64,000 bases of DNA, taken from positions 62,001 through 126,000 of the forward strand of contig CALRQJ020000008.1 of NCBI GenBank assembly GCA_943370285.1, written 5' to 3'. Below the pieces are notes generated by a model. It saw nothing but the letters and a program-made list of their open reading frames with translations, was not told the DNA's origin and ran no database searches. The translations under genes were made by a program, and so were the position numbers. Source of the DNA: CALRQJ02 sp943370285 (GTDB taxonomy: Bacteria > Bacteroidota > Bacteroidia > Chitinophagales > Chitinophagaceae). Shown one piece after another: positions 1-8,548 of the stretch. The stretch's first letter is position 1. Each line of letters opens with the position of its first letter.

Positions 1-452
1 TCAAAAGCATATCCGCCTACTTGAAAGACCGTATCTTTTGTCATTAAGAATTCGGCTCTTTTTTTATTGTTTTGTTGGCTCAATACATCGGTAAGTTGGG
101 TAGTATAGGTTTTGATGCCTTGTTTTCTGTAGTATTCCAAACCGGCAGTTTTATCGCTATGCCAATGTGTTGCAAAACACAGTATTACTTTTTTGTTGTG
201 TTTTAAAGCGATACTATCAAGCAAGGGCTGAAATTGAGTCGTATCCCAAGGTGTATCAAACATCACAACGCCAACTTTTGTAACCAAGTACATGCCATGT
301 GCCGGCACTTGATAGCCCTCGTAAGTATTGTAAGTGGTATACACATAAAAACTATCGGTTAATGGCGTGATTTGCAGTTTAGTATTTGTTTGCTGACCGA
401 TGATAGGAGCAGTACAAACAAAATGTAATAGTATATAAATTAGCTTTTGCAT
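1..452 (-). CDS. Subclass B1 metallo-beta-lactamase, N-terminal 150 residues (cut by window edge)
   Basis: Zinc-dependent periplasmic hydrolase expected to open the beta-lactam ring. Read from the ATG at 452 leftwards, the frame starts with a signal peptide ending near residue 20, then a B1-like core: VPAHGMYLVT, GVVMFDTPWD, and the zinc motif HxHxD as THWHSDKTAG, with H96, H98 and D100 as the visible ligands. The following KQGIKTYTT segment resembles the BlaB/IND group of flavobacterial enzymes. The third histidine and the Cys/His of the second zinc site lie beyond the window, so activity cannot be judged. The gene has no resistance-cassette or mobile neighbours, which suggests a resident chromosomal enzyme. 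The B1 family call is good; the substrate range is unknown. Confidence 0.85.
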   Translation of the reverse strand, partial: MQKLIYILLHFVCTAPIIGQQTNTKLQITPLTDSFYVYTTYNTYEGYQVPAHGMYLVTKVGVVMFDTPWDTTQFQPLLDSIALKHNKKVILCFATHWHSDKTAGLEYYRKQGIKTYTTQLTDVLSQQNNKKRAEFLMTKDTVFQVGGYAF

Positions 453-706
453 AATAGTGTAATATGATAAGGAATTTATGACTTGTTCGCTTTTATTCGA
501 ATATAGACTTGCATAAAGAAATGTAATAGCGAATATAAATTTTCTAGGACTTGTATTTTTTAAATTCCCAAAAAATGAATTGAGCTAGCTAAATAGATGC
601 TTGGTTTTTTTTCATAGCAATTGAGCCCGGAACAAACGATAATTGGGTTTAACTGTTGAAGATTAATTTGTCCGCCAGCCTTGCAGCAAACCTTTAGCAG
701 CTGTTT
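453..706. other. AT-rich intergenic stretch
   Basis: Contains the upstream region of the metallo-beta-lactamase gene and the 3' flank of the small gene ending at 707. I see no convincing ORF, RNA gene, terminator hairpin or full promoter consensus in it. Confidence 0.4.
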
Positions 707-1063
707 TTATTCTTGCTTATAAACGATTTCAAAATCAGTACCAAGATTAAGTTCAATTTGTCTATGCAAATCTCTAGTCTGCTCGTAGAAACTTTTCCAT
801 TGAGCATTTTCCCAAAGAGATTGCCCTGCTGGGTCATTCCAATTCAAGCTTTCCGAGTATAATTTGTCAAGCTGTAAAACTCTTTCTTTAATAGAAGTTG
901 GTAACTTGATTTTAGATTCTTCAACAATGATACCATTCATGTCATAAATATCAGAGTCTAAACAGCCCAAGCCGAATTTTTCATAAGCAGCATCGTTGTC
1001 ACTCCATAGACAACCTCCACAATGGTAGTCAAAGAAAAATCGAAGTTTATACTTTGCTGTCAT
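707..1063 (-). CDS. Hypothetical protein, 118 aa
   Basis: I do not recognise a named family. The protein is soluble, with no signal peptide, and its N-terminus is rich in aromatic residues and cysteine (FFFDYHCGGCLWS, with C15 and C18 forming a CxxC, and a third Cys in GLGCLD). This suggests a metal-binding or disulfide knuckle. The rest is charged and probably helical. Its ATG shares one base with the stop codon of the upstream gene in a TAATG junction, so the two are almost certainly translated together. The partner is also small and carries paired CxxC motifs. Function unknown. Confidence 0.6.
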   Translation of the reverse strand: MTAKYKLRFFFDYHCGGCLWSDNDAAYEKFGLGCLDSDIYDMNGIIVEESKIKLPTSIKERVLQLDKLYSESLNWNDPAGQSLWENAQWKSFYEQTRDLHRQIELNLGTDFEIVYKQE

Positions 1064-1452
1064 TAGAATTCTTTTTCTACTTTCTCTGATTTGGTGATAA
1101 ATTCTTCTATATTTTCTGATTGCAAAATTAAGTCATAGCAAGATTTACAAACCCAATCGTAGTTGTCAAAATAGCCTTCTGAAACTGAGTATTCGTTGTC
1201 AACATCAGAGATAGTAATTGAGCAGATTTGGCAGTGGTCATGTGTCCAGCCATCTTTAATTAAATCTATATATTTAGGATCAAATTTTTGTCCAGTATAA
1301 AGCCAACTTGTCTTTCCGTTTTTGTCAATCAATGCTGGTCTCGGAAACCACTTTGTAAAAATGAAATTGTTGTGTCGAAGTTCAGCATACATTTCCCTGA
1401 TCTCTTCAATGTCTATGCTACCTGTTGGAAGTTTCACAAATTTTTGTTTCAT
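1063..1452 (-). CDS. Hypothetical protein with two CxxC pairs, 129 aa
   Basis: Small soluble protein of unknown function. Its C-terminal half contains HDHCQIC and, about 30 residues later, WVCKSCYD, giving four cysteines in two CxxC knuckles typical of a zinc ribbon. The middle contains acidic and aromatic stretches. The frame is also open from a TTG at 1470, but the ATG at 1452 (MKQKFVKLP) is preferred. The stop overlaps the ATG of the next gene by one base (TAATG), so the two form a coupled pair. Binding of zinc is inferred only from the Cys spacing. Confidence 0.6.
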   Translation of the reverse strand: MKQKFVKLPTGSIDIEEIREMYAELRHNNFIFTKWFPRPALIDKNGKTSWLYTGQKFDPKYIDLIKDGWTHDHCQICSITISDVDNEYSVSEGYFDNYDWVCKSCYDLILQSENIEEFITKSEKVEKEF

Positions 1453-1470
1453 AAGTAGTGCTGTGTCCAA

Positions 1471-1645
1471 ATAAAATAGCTGCTAATACTCAAATGTACG
1501 TCATTAAATTAAACCCATATAAAATTTACTATATTGATTGTCAAGAGCTTAGCATGCGTTTTTTGCTACGATCATAATGCCAATCTGCTGTAGTGCAAAT
1601 AATGAAACAGGGTGCTTGTCGGAGACCTATTGCTACAAAAAGTTT
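1471..1645. other. Intergenic region, nothing clear
   Basis: AT-rich region between the two-gene unit and the hydrolase gene. I see no ORF, tRNA or strong hairpin. Confidence 0.3.
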
Positions 1646-2443
1646 CTACAATTTTACTAAAGCGTTTACAAACTTTTTCGGCATGGAAAAAAATGGAGAA
1701 TGACTTGATTTTAGTGTAATCACTTTTTCACATTTAACTCTTGTCGGTAATATTGATTTATCTAAGTCTTTGCTTTCTGTACACAACATATAATACTTTG
1801 GTATGGCACCATAAACACTGTCAGAAACGTTAACGGGAGTGCCTAATGGTGCAAATGCTTGTCTATTCATGTTTTTATGAGCAAAGTCCTTGTCTTTCTG
1901 GCTGCAATCATGATAGAAAAGTAAATCTGCAACTGCTGGTTTGAATGAACTCGTTTTTTTATCATCACTAATAATGAGCCCCATTCCCACAGTCAATTTA
2001 CTGCTATCTTTTGGCAAACCGGCTTCAATCAATCTTGCCAAAGAACTTACCGATTCTCCATTTTTTGGTAAAAAAGCATCTACATAAATGAGTTTCTTAA
2101 CTTTTGTTTTGCCTAGTATTTCAGCAGCTTGAGAAATGACAGTTCCACCCATGGAATGGCCAACCAAAATAACTTCACCATCTATTTTTGATGCTGTTTC
2201 AGTTAGTTTCTTAACATAGTCAGCAAAAGTTACAGTACTAGCATTAGTGGTATCTTTTCCATGACTGGGTAAATCAATGGCTATTACTTTGTATCCTTTA
2301 TTGGTCATTAATGGTACTACTTTACTCCAACACCATGCACCGTGCCAAGCACCATGCACAAGTATATAAGTACTGTTTTTATCCTTTCCAAATCCAATAT
2401 ATTGGATACAAAGTAGCACCAAAAGCAACACTATCTTTTTCAT
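1646..2443 (-). CDS. Exported alpha/beta hydrolase, MES/EstA-like
   Basis: Esterase/lipase-type alpha/beta hydrolase of about 265 residues, probably periplasmic or lipid-anchored. After a hydrophobic signal segment (MKKIVLLLVLL) comes the oxyanion region LVHGAWHGAWCW, then the nucleophile elbow GHSMGG and the catalytic-His region SSHSPFFSMP near the C-terminus. This pattern is typical of the plant methyl-salicylate-esterase / hydroxynitrile-lyase-like group that is common in bacteria. The frame is open 20 codons further upstream (to 2503), but the ATG at 2443 opens directly into the signal peptide and is preferred. The natural substrate cannot be told from sequence. A terminator separates it from mdh upstream. 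Confidence 0.8.
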   Translation of the reverse strand: MKKIVLLLVLLCIQYIGFGKDKNSTYILVHGAWHGAWCWSKVVPLMTNKGYKVIAIDLPSHGKDTTNASTVTFADYVKKLTETASKIDGEVILVGHSMGGTVISQAAEILGKTKVKKLIYVDAFLPKNGESVSSLARLIEAGLPKDSSKLTVGMGLIISDDKKTSSFKPAVADLLFYHDCSQKDKDFAHKNMNRQAFAPLGTPVNVSDSVYGAIPKYYMLCTESKDLDKSILPTRVKCEKVITLKSSHSPFFSMPKKFVNALVKL

Positions 2444-2605
2444 ATTTGTTATTAATGTAATGTTATACCGAAATCGTACAGTTACACTATCAAATTTAAA
2501 CAATTATTGTTTGCCGTTTTCTGAATTAATTTAAGCTCAATCTACTCTTCATTTTGCCAATTTTTTATCCTATGAATTCAATATAGTACCTGAGTGTGAT
2601 AAACA

Positions 2606-2633
2606 AAAAACCCCGGCCATGGCCAGGGTTTTT
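2606..2633 (-). terminator. Rho-independent terminator after mdh
   Basis: A near-perfect inverted repeat (ACCCCGGCC / GGCCAGGGT) is flanked by A-runs on the left and T-runs on the right, so it can act in both directions. Placed just after the mdh stop, it ends mdh transcription before the hydrolase gene. Confidence 0.8.
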
Positions 2634-2656
2634 ACTACTTTTCAATATTATTTCAA

Positions 2657-3586
2657 TTAGAGTGTCTTCAACACATCATTCATGCTTCTTACTGCATCAG
2701 CACTTTTGTTAAAAGCAGCTTGTTCTTCAGCATTTAAACCAAAGTCCAAAATTTTCTCCCAACCATTTTTACCAATGATAACCGGTACGCCTAAGCAAAT
2801 ATCCTGCTGACCGTATTCGCCATCTAAAGCCACACAGCAAGTAAATAATTTCTTCTCATCTCTAATAATTGCTTCTACTAAAGCGGCTCCTGCTGCACCC
2901 GGTGCATACCAAGCACTAGTACCAATAAGTTTGGTCAATGTAGCTCCGCCAACCATCGTATCGTTTACAATTTGAGTTTGTTGTTCGGCACTTAAAAAGT
3001 TAGTTACGGGTACACTATTCCAAGTAGCAAAACGTATTAAAGGAATCATTGTGGTATCGCCATGTCCACCTACTACCACTGCATTTAAATCTGCCGGACT
3101 GCAACCCAAATGTTGGCTCAACTGGTATTTGAAACGGCTGCTATCTAAAGTACCACCCATACCAATAATTCTGTGCTTTGGTAAACCGGTAGATTGTAAT
3201 GCCAAATAAGTCATCGTATCCATCGGATTCGAAATCACAATGATAATGGCGTTAGGAGAGTATTGTAAAATATTGGTAGCTACTGTTTTAACAATACCTG
3301 CATTTACACCAATCAATTCTTCACGGGTCATGCCGGGTTTACGAGGCAGGCCCGATGTAATTACCACCACATCACTACCGGCGGTTTTACTATAGTCATT
3401 GGTGCTACCGGTAATTTTCGTATCAAAACCCAGTAGGGTAGCAGTTTGCATCATGTCTTGGGCTTTACCTTCGGCAATGCCTTCTTTAATGTCTAACAAC
3501 ACCAACTCCTGACACAGTTCTTTACGGGCAATATTATCGGCACAGGTTGCACCTACGGCACCGGCACCTACTACAGTTACTTTCAT
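2657..3586 (-). CDS. mdh: Malate dehydrogenase
   Basis: NAD-dependent oxidation of malate to oxaloacetate, the last step of the TCA cycle. At 309 residues it has the length of the LDH-like (type 2, usually tetrameric) bacterial MDH. Visible features are the Rossmann GAGAVG near residues 7-12, D32 after beta-2 (NAD preference), the substrate arginines R82 and R88 in GLPRKPGMTRE, R151, and the catalytic H175 in GGHGD. The start ATG at 3586 opens directly into the beta-1 strand. It appears monocistronic: a terminator follows it and a TACCTTTG -7 box lies about 40 bases upstream. Confidence 0.97.
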   Translation of the reverse strand: MKVTVVGAGAVGATCADNIARKELCQELVLLDIKEGIAEGKAQDMMQTATLLGFDTKITGSTNDYSKTAGSDVVVITSGLPRKPGMTREELIGVNAGIVKTVATNILQYSPNAIIIVISNPMDTMTYLALQSTGLPKHRIIGMGGTLDSSRFKYQLSQHLGCSPADLNAVVVGGHGDTTMIPLIRFATWNSVPVTNFLSAEQQTQIVNDTMVGGATLTKLIGTSAWYAPGAAGAALVEAIIRDEKKLFTCCVALDGEYGQQDICLGVPVIIGKNGWEKILDFGLNAEEQAAFNKSADAVRSMNDVLKTL

Positions 3587-3626
3587 ATCAAATAATGATT
3601 ATAAGGTGAGAAATTTTTTGATGCCG

Positions 3627-3634
3627 CAAAGGTA
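3627..3634 (-). promoter_or_regulatory. -7 box of the mdh promoter (TACCTTTG)
   Basis: On the minus strand TACCTTTG matches the Bacteroidota -7 consensus TAnnTTTG, 41 bases before the mdh ATG. The -33 TTTG element is weak (TTTC-like at about the right spacing). Confidence 0.5.
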
Positions 3635-3690
3635 CGCCGAATGCCTTTCGGAAACATGAAATATATCATGGTTTTACAGAATTTAGATAG

Positions 3691-3732
3691 CCGGCGGTTG
3701 TACAACTAGCAACAGCCGTTGCGACGCTCCGT
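3691..3732. repeat. Intergenic palindromic repeat, copy A
   Basis: Contains CCGGC, then TACAACTAGCAACAG and GTTGCGACGC, with a GCAAC/GTTGC inverted core. The reverse complement of 51569-51615 has the same arrangement (CCGGC, TACTACAAGCAACAG, GTTGCGTCGC). Both copies lie in gaps next to gene 3' ends. A dispersed REP-like element is inferred. Confidence 0.5.
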
Positions 3733-3769
3733 TCATCGGCATCGCTTTTGGCATCGAACAGCCATTGCA

Positions 3770-4414
3770 TTAGTCCATCACCCACAATAAAATGGGTTTT
3801 TTATTGGCTTTAATCTGTTTTTTTAAATACGTCAACATATTGTTCGAAACCATTGGACAGCCTAAGCTATTGCATATTGGCTGCGGATATGTTTCTGTAT
3901 CCGGAACACAATCATAAGCATGTAGTACAATAAATCGCTTAAAAGCATTGCTATTACTACTGTCCAGGCCATAGAGTTTAAAAGCATCGCCAAATCTACC
4001 TTTGTATGGATAGCCTACTTTGTATTTGCCCTTACTGCTGCAACCGCAGTCGGGTGTGTTGGAAAATTGCACTTCATCTAAATATAACTTATTGCAACTA
4101 CCATGTGCCACTAACCCTTTTTTAAGTATGGAATCGGCTTGTAAATCGTACACCCAAAATCTGTACTTTCCACTTGGTTGCGATAAATCTACCATAAAAC
4201 AAATTTGCTGCGATAGCCCATGTTTGCTGTTGTATGCTGAAATGTTCAGCCTTAGCTGTCTGAATTTTTCAAGCTGCTGTTGATCTGCTTGTTGTTCATT
4301 CTTTTCAAATGCAAGTATGGGTAAATGATAAGGTGTTAATCGGGGAACAAAATAATAAGCTGCCGATAGCAGCACTGTCAACAGCAGTAGACTAAATAGC
4401 AAACTTTTTTTCAT
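3770..4414 (-). CDS. Murein L,D-transpeptidase catalytic-domain family protein (YkuD_2-like)
   Basis: Predicted periplasmic cell-wall enzyme of 214 residues. One N-terminal membrane/signal segment (residues 3-22) is followed by a linker and a YkuD_2-like domain. The family hallmarks are a GSCNKLYL...FSNTPDCGCSSKGKYKVG stretch, the His in LHAYD (H165) and the catalytic cysteine in NSLGCPMVS (C186), matching the S-x-G-C-P motif of L,D-transpeptidases. The additional CxC at residues 123-125 (DCGCSS) is also visible. The enzyme would form or trim 3-3 crosslinks or attach proteins to murein; which of these is unknown. It is a single gene located between mdh and dxs. Confidence 0.82.
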   Translation of the reverse strand: MKKSLLFSLLLLTVLLSAAYYFVPRLTPYHLPILAFEKNEQQADQQQLEKFRQLRLNISAYNSKHGLSQQICFMVDLSQPSGKYRFWVYDLQADSILKKGLVAHGSCNKLYLDEVQFSNTPDCGCSSKGKYKVGYPYKGRFGDAFKLYGLDSSNSNAFKRFIVLHAYDCVPDTETYPQPICNSLGCPMVSNNMLTYLKKQIKANKKPILLWVMD

Positions 4415-4452
4415 GATGGTAAGATGCCGTTAAACACATCTTCCACAAATTA

Positions 4453-4482
4453 CAACGCCCTACTTTTTCAAGTAAGGCGTTG
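4453..4482. terminator. Hairpin between dxs and the YkuD_2-like gene
   Basis: CAACGCC..TACTT pairs with AAGTA..GGCGTTG around a short loop with one mismatch. It lies 30 bases after the dxs stop. No strong T-tract follows on the minus strand, so termination strength is uncertain. Confidence 0.5.
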
Positions 4483-4511
4483 CTATGTTTTGACAATTAT
4501 TTAGGCTTTAG

Positions 4512-6443
4512 CTATCCCGCTATCGTTTCCACTTTCACCTTATCAGCAACCATGCTTCTAACTGTTGCAGCAACAGCAATAGCATCGTATTCACATTCAC
4601 GGTGTAATTCTTTAGGTGTACCATGTTCTACAATGCGGTCGGGAATGCCCAACATTTTTACTTCGGCGGTGTAGTTATTCGCTGCCATAAATTCTAATAC
4701 AGCCGAACCAAATCCACCAACAATAGTACCATCTTCAATAGTGATAATTTTGTTGTGTTTGGCAAATACTTCATGCAATAAAGCTTCATCAATCGGCTTT
4801 ACAAAACGCATATCGTAATGGGCAGGATTGATGCCTTCTGTTCTTAATTCTCTAATAGCAGCGGTTACAAAATTCCCCGGATGTCCAATACTCAAAATCG
4901 CAACATCTTCGCCATCTTTTATTTTACGGCCTTTGCCAATGGCTAATGCTTCAAATGGAGTTCTCCATTCCGGCATTACACCTTCGCCTCTCGGATAACG
5001 AATTACAAAAGGATATTGTGTTGCTTCTAACTGTGCCGTGTACATCAAATTGCGTAATTCCTGCTCATTCATCGGCGCAGCAATAATCATATTCGGTATA
5101 CATCTAAAATACGGAATATCATAACAACCATGATGCGTAGGGCCATCATCACCAACCAACCCGGCACGGTCTAAACACAATACCACCGGTAGTTTTTGTA
5201 TAGCAATATCATGCACCACTTGGTCGTATGCCCGCTGCATAAACGATGAATAAATATTGCAAAATACCCTCATGCCTTGTGTTGCTAAACCTGCACTTAA
5301 TGTTGCTGCATGTTGCTCACAAATGCCCACATCAAAAGCACGGTGTGGCATTTTCTCCATCATGTATTTTAATGAAGAACCACTTGGCATGGCAGGTGTA
5401 ACACCCATCACTTTATCATTCATTTCCGCTAACTCAATCATGGTATGCCCAAATACATCTTGGTACTTAGGCGGTTGCGGTTTATCAATCGTCTTCTTGA
5501 AAATTTCACCCGTTACTTTATCAAATAAACCAGGAGCATGCCATTTGGTTTGGTCTTTTTCTGCCAAGGCATAGCCCTTGCCTTTTACTGTAACAATGTG
5601 TAATATTTTAGGGCCGGGAATATTTTTTAAATCGTTGAGTGTATCCACCAACTTCGTAATATTATGTCCGTCAATTGGACCAAAATAGCGCAGCTTCAAC
5701 GCCTCAAATAAATTGGCGCTACTGCTAACCATACCTTTTAAACTTTCGGCCATTTTATGTGCCATGGTACGAGTAACGGTTTTGCCAATGGGCAATTTGC
5801 CCATCGCTTTCCATACATCATCCTTTAATTTATTGTAGGTAGGCGATGTAGTAATATCGGTTAAATATTCTTTTAGGGCACCAACGTTAGGGTCTATGCT
5901 CATGCAATTATCATTTAGAATAATAAGCACATCGCTATTGGCAACACCGGCATGGTTCATGGCTTCAAAAGCCATACCTGCCGTCATACTACCATCGCCA
6001 ATTACGGCTACGGCTTTTCTATCTTCTCCCTTGTATTTGGCAGCCATGGCCATACCTAAAGCTGCAGAAATAGAAGTGGAAGAATGCCCAACACCAAAAG
6101 TATCGTACTCACTTTCGCTGCGTTTAGGAAAACCGCTTAGACCTTTGTATTTTCTGTTGGTTACAAAATTATCTCGACGACCGGTTAAAATTTTATGTCC
6201 ATAAGCCTGATGACCTACGTCCCAAACTAATTGGTCATAAGGGGTATTGTACACATAATGCAGGGCTACACTTAACTCAACCACACCCAAACTAGCGCCA
6301 AAATGCCCGCCATGCACACTCACTACGTCAATAATGTATTGGCGTAATTCGTCGCAAACCTGGTGCAATTGCTCACGGTTCAGCTTTTTTAAGTCGTCAG
6401 GATTATTGATGTTTTGTAGTAAAGCGCCGGGAGTTATCTCCAT
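4512..6443 (-). CDS. dxs: 1-deoxy-D-xylulose-5-phosphate synthase
   Basis: Thiamine-diphosphate enzyme that condenses pyruvate and glyceraldehyde 3-phosphate, the entry step of the MEP isoprenoid pathway and a source for thiamine and pyridoxal. It has 643 residues, the normal length. The TPP-binding domain has H47, H78 (DVGHQAYGHK), H120 (GVGHSSTSIS) and the GDGSMTAG motif at 149-156. The central pyrimidine-binding domain shows DVGICEQHAATLSAGLA with the essential Glu. The transketolase C domain closes the protein (IEDGTIVGGFGSAV). The ATG at 6443 gives the typical N-terminus. It is monocistronic. Confidence 0.98.
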   Translation of the reverse strand: MEITPGALLQNINNPDDLKKLNREQLHQVCDELRQYIIDVVSVHGGHFGASLGVVELSVALHYVYNTPYDQLVWDVGHQAYGHKILTGRRDNFVTNRKYKGLSGFPKRSESEYDTFGVGHSSTSISAALGMAMAAKYKGEDRKAVAVIGDGSMTAGMAFEAMNHAGVANSDVLIILNDNCMSIDPNVGALKEYLTDITTSPTYNKLKDDVWKAMGKLPIGKTVTRTMAHKMAESLKGMVSSSANLFEALKLRYFGPIDGHNITKLVDTLNDLKNIPGPKILHIVTVKGKGYALAEKDQTKWHAPGLFDKVTGEIFKKTIDKPQPPKYQDVFGHTMIELAEMNDKVMGVTPAMPSGSSLKYMMEKMPHRAFDVGICEQHAATLSAGLATQGMRVFCNIYSSFMQRAYDQVVHDIAIQKLPVVLCLDRAGLVGDDGPTHHGCYDIPYFRCIPNMIIAAPMNEQELRNLMYTAQLEATQYPFVIRYPRGEGVMPEWRTPFEALAIGKGRKIKDGEDVAILSIGHPGNFVTAAIRELRTEGINPAHYDMRFVKPIDEALLHEVFAKHNKIITIEDGTIVGGFGSAVLEFMAANNYTAEVKMLGIPDRIVEHGTPKELHRECEYDAIAVAATVRSMVADKVKVETIAG

Positions 6444-6733
6444 TTTGTTTTGTTTAATGTTGCAAAATACTCATTAAAATGCTGAAACAACAACATTTGC
6501 CTTGCTATAAAGTTGCAAAATTTGGTCACAGTTGGGCATAAATTTCAATAAAAAGTTAGAAAAACAAGTTTGCAGCCTAATTTAGTAGCGATGAGGCTTG
6601 AATTTTCATAAAATCATGCTTTTCAATCGTTTTTACCGTTAATGTGGGCTGAAAAAGCCAGTAACCCTCGAAAGCTACCATTAATCAAAAATCGGCTTGA
6701 GCGCTATAGGTGCAGACCTTACTTTTGATAACT
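6444..6733. other. Divergent intergenic region (dxs / sensor kinase)
   Basis: 290 bases of AT-rich sequence holding both promoters. I see no exact TAnnTTTG box, ORF or RNA gene. Confidence 0.4.
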
Positions 6734-7780
6734 ATGCAGAAACGGACGTACATATATTGGTGGTGTCAGTTGATTGGTTGGCTGGTGTATGGGGCAACAA
6801 TGCTCTTTTTTGCCTTTGTGTTCAATCAAAAAATGACTGACCTGTTTTATACGAGAATTTCGATTTCCATTCTTTTTGGTTTTTCATTTACTCATTTGTT
6901 GCGGGAAGTCATTCTTGCACTTAAAATGGTTCCCCCCATTGAAAAAAAGCTTTGGATCAAACTACCTTTTCTCATTATTGCTACTTGTATTTTATACAGT
7001 TTAACCAATAGTGCCGTAGTTGAATGGTTGCAGTTGTACATCAGAGAAATTAAAATTTCGGTTCAAAAACGGTTTCTTTATAATCTATTTAATGATAGTC
7101 CTATTATCTTGGTTTGGGTATCTATCTATTATGTGTGGCATTATATTGAGGCGGGTAGAAAATCGGAAATTGACAAAGTAAGGTTAGAATCTTTGGTGAA
7201 AGAGTTAGAACTCAAGACCATCAAATCACATATCAATCCCCATTTTATTTTCAATGCACTGAATAGTATTAGGGCTTTGGTTGATGAAAACCCAACCAGG
7301 GCTAGGCAAGCCATTACCGAATTAAGTAATATCTTGCGTAGCAGTATGCAGGCTGAAAAGTCTGAAACTGCCGCTTTTGAAAAAGAGTTAGGAATTGTAA
7401 AAAGTTATTTAGCTTTAGAACACATTCGTTTTGAAGATCGGTTGCAAGTTGAATATGATATTGATGACGATACCTTGAACCAACCTGTACCGCCAATGAT
7501 GTTACAAACATTGGTAGAAAATGCTATTAAACATGGCATCAGTAAATTAAAGCAAGGTGGTTTGATTAGAATCATTTCTGATTTTAAGGATAACCATCAC
7601 GAATTGATTGTTCAAAATACGGGTCATTTGAATGGTGTTGAAAATGCGGATGGATTTGGACTTTCAAGCACTCAAAACAGATTGAAATTATTATACGCCG
7701 AAAAGGCAGAATTTAGTATCAAAAATATACCCGAAGACATGGTAGAAGCCAAAGTTATTTTGCCAGTTGCCGGATTGTAA
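6734..7780 (+). CDS. LytS/YehU-type sensor histidine kinase
   Basis: Membrane-bound kinase that pairs with the LytTR regulator 24 bases downstream. About four transmembrane helices fill the first 140 residues, with almost no periplasmic sensing domain. They are followed by a short coiled segment and the PF06580 His_kinase domain with the phosphoacceptor motif SHINPHFIFNALNS. A HATPase_c domain follows, with the N-box VENAIKHG and a GFGLSSTQNR G-box. A GTG at 6710 would add eight residues, but the ATG at 6734 (MQKRTYIYWW) begins just ahead of the first helix. The stimulus is unknown. Confidence 0.9.
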   Translation: MQKRTYIYWWCQLIGWLVYGATMLFFAFVFNQKMTDLFYTRISISILFGFSFTHLLREVILALKMVPPIEKKLWIKLPFLIIATCILYSLTNSAVVEWLQLYIREIKISVQKRFLYNLFNDSPIILVWVSIYYVWHYIEAGRKSEIDKVRLESLVKELELKTIKSHINPHFIFNALNSIRALVDENPTRARQAITELSNILRSSMQAEKSETAAFEKELGIVKSYLALEHIRFEDRLQVEYDIDDDTLNQPVPPMMLQTLVENAIKHGISKLKQGGLIRIISDFKDNHHELIVQNTGHLNGVENADGFGLSSTQNRLKLLYAEKAEFSIKNIPEDMVEAKVILPVAGL

Positions 7781-7804
7781 GTTAACCACAAAAACTAATG
7801 CACT

Positions 7805-8548
7805 ATGTCAATCAGAACCATACTTATTGATGATGAAAGATTAGCTAGAACAGAGCTTCGTAAACTGTTGCAAGACTTTAGCGATATCGAAATTATTGAT
7901 GAAGCAGCTAATGTAGATGAAGGCATTGAAAAGATAGAATTGCACAATCCTGATTTGATATTTTTAGATATTCAAATGCCCGGAAAAACCGGCTTTGATT
8001 TGTTGGAAGAATTGGACAAAGCACCAAAAGTAATCTTCACTACTGCATATGATGAATATGCGTTGAAAGCCTTTGAAGTAAATGCTTTGGACTATTTGTT
8101 GAAGCCTGTAGAACCAGGCAGATTATCAGATGCTTTGCATAAACTACAACACGAAAACCAACAATCATCTACCGGTACTGATGTGAACTTTAACGGTACT
8201 AACAGAAGTTTATTGGGTGAAAATGATCAAGTTTTTGTGAAAGATGGCGAACGTTGTTGGTTTGTAAAACTGAGTGAGATAAGATTGTTTGAAAGTGTGG
8301 GTAATTATGCTAAAGTATTCTTTGGACCGAACAAGCCACTTATTCTAAAATCGCTGAATGCATTAGAAGAAAGATTAGACGAAAAAACGTTCTTTAGGGC
8401 TAACCGTAAACATATCATCAACTTACGTTGGATTGACAAAATTGAACCCTACTTCAACGGCGGATTATTATTAGAATTAAAAGGTGGCGAAAAAATTGAA
8501 GTCAGCCGTAGACAAACGGTGAAGTTCAAAGAAATGATGAGCCTTTAA
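7805..8548 (+). CDS. LytTR-family response regulator
   Basis: DNA-binding partner of the preceding kinase, 247 residues. The receiver domain (residues 1-120) has the acidic pocket DDE at 9-11, the phospho-acceptor D55 in LIFLDIQMPG, a conserved T/A switch region (FTTAYDEYAL) and the KP motif. The C-terminal LytTR domain (about 140-245) shows ESVGNYAKVFF, FFRANRKHIINL and GEKIEVSRR. The gene ends in a convergent overlap with bshA: the two stop codons share bases in TTAA. Confidence 0.95.
   Translation: MSIRTILIDDERLARTELRKLLQDFSDIEIIDEAANVDEGIEKIELHNPDLIFLDIQMPGKTGFDLLEELDKAPKVIFTTAYDEYALKAFEVNALDYLLKPVEPGRLSDALHKLQHENQQSSTGTDVNFNGTNRSLLGENDQVFVKDGERCWFVKLSEIRLFESVGNYAKVFFGPNKPLILKSLNALEERLDEKTFFRANRKHIINLRWIDKIEPYFNGGLLLELKGGEKIEVSRRQTVKFKEMMSL

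Noticed and set aside
3587..3769. tRNA or small RNA gene in the GC-richer gap beside mdh
   Set aside because: No cloverleaf can be drawn; the similarity is to the intergenic element at 51569-51615 instead.
7252..7284. SIRALVD in the sensor kinase, resembling SRALVN
   Set aside because: It is part of the conserved NPHFIFNALNSIRAL kinase motif; a single coincidental match.
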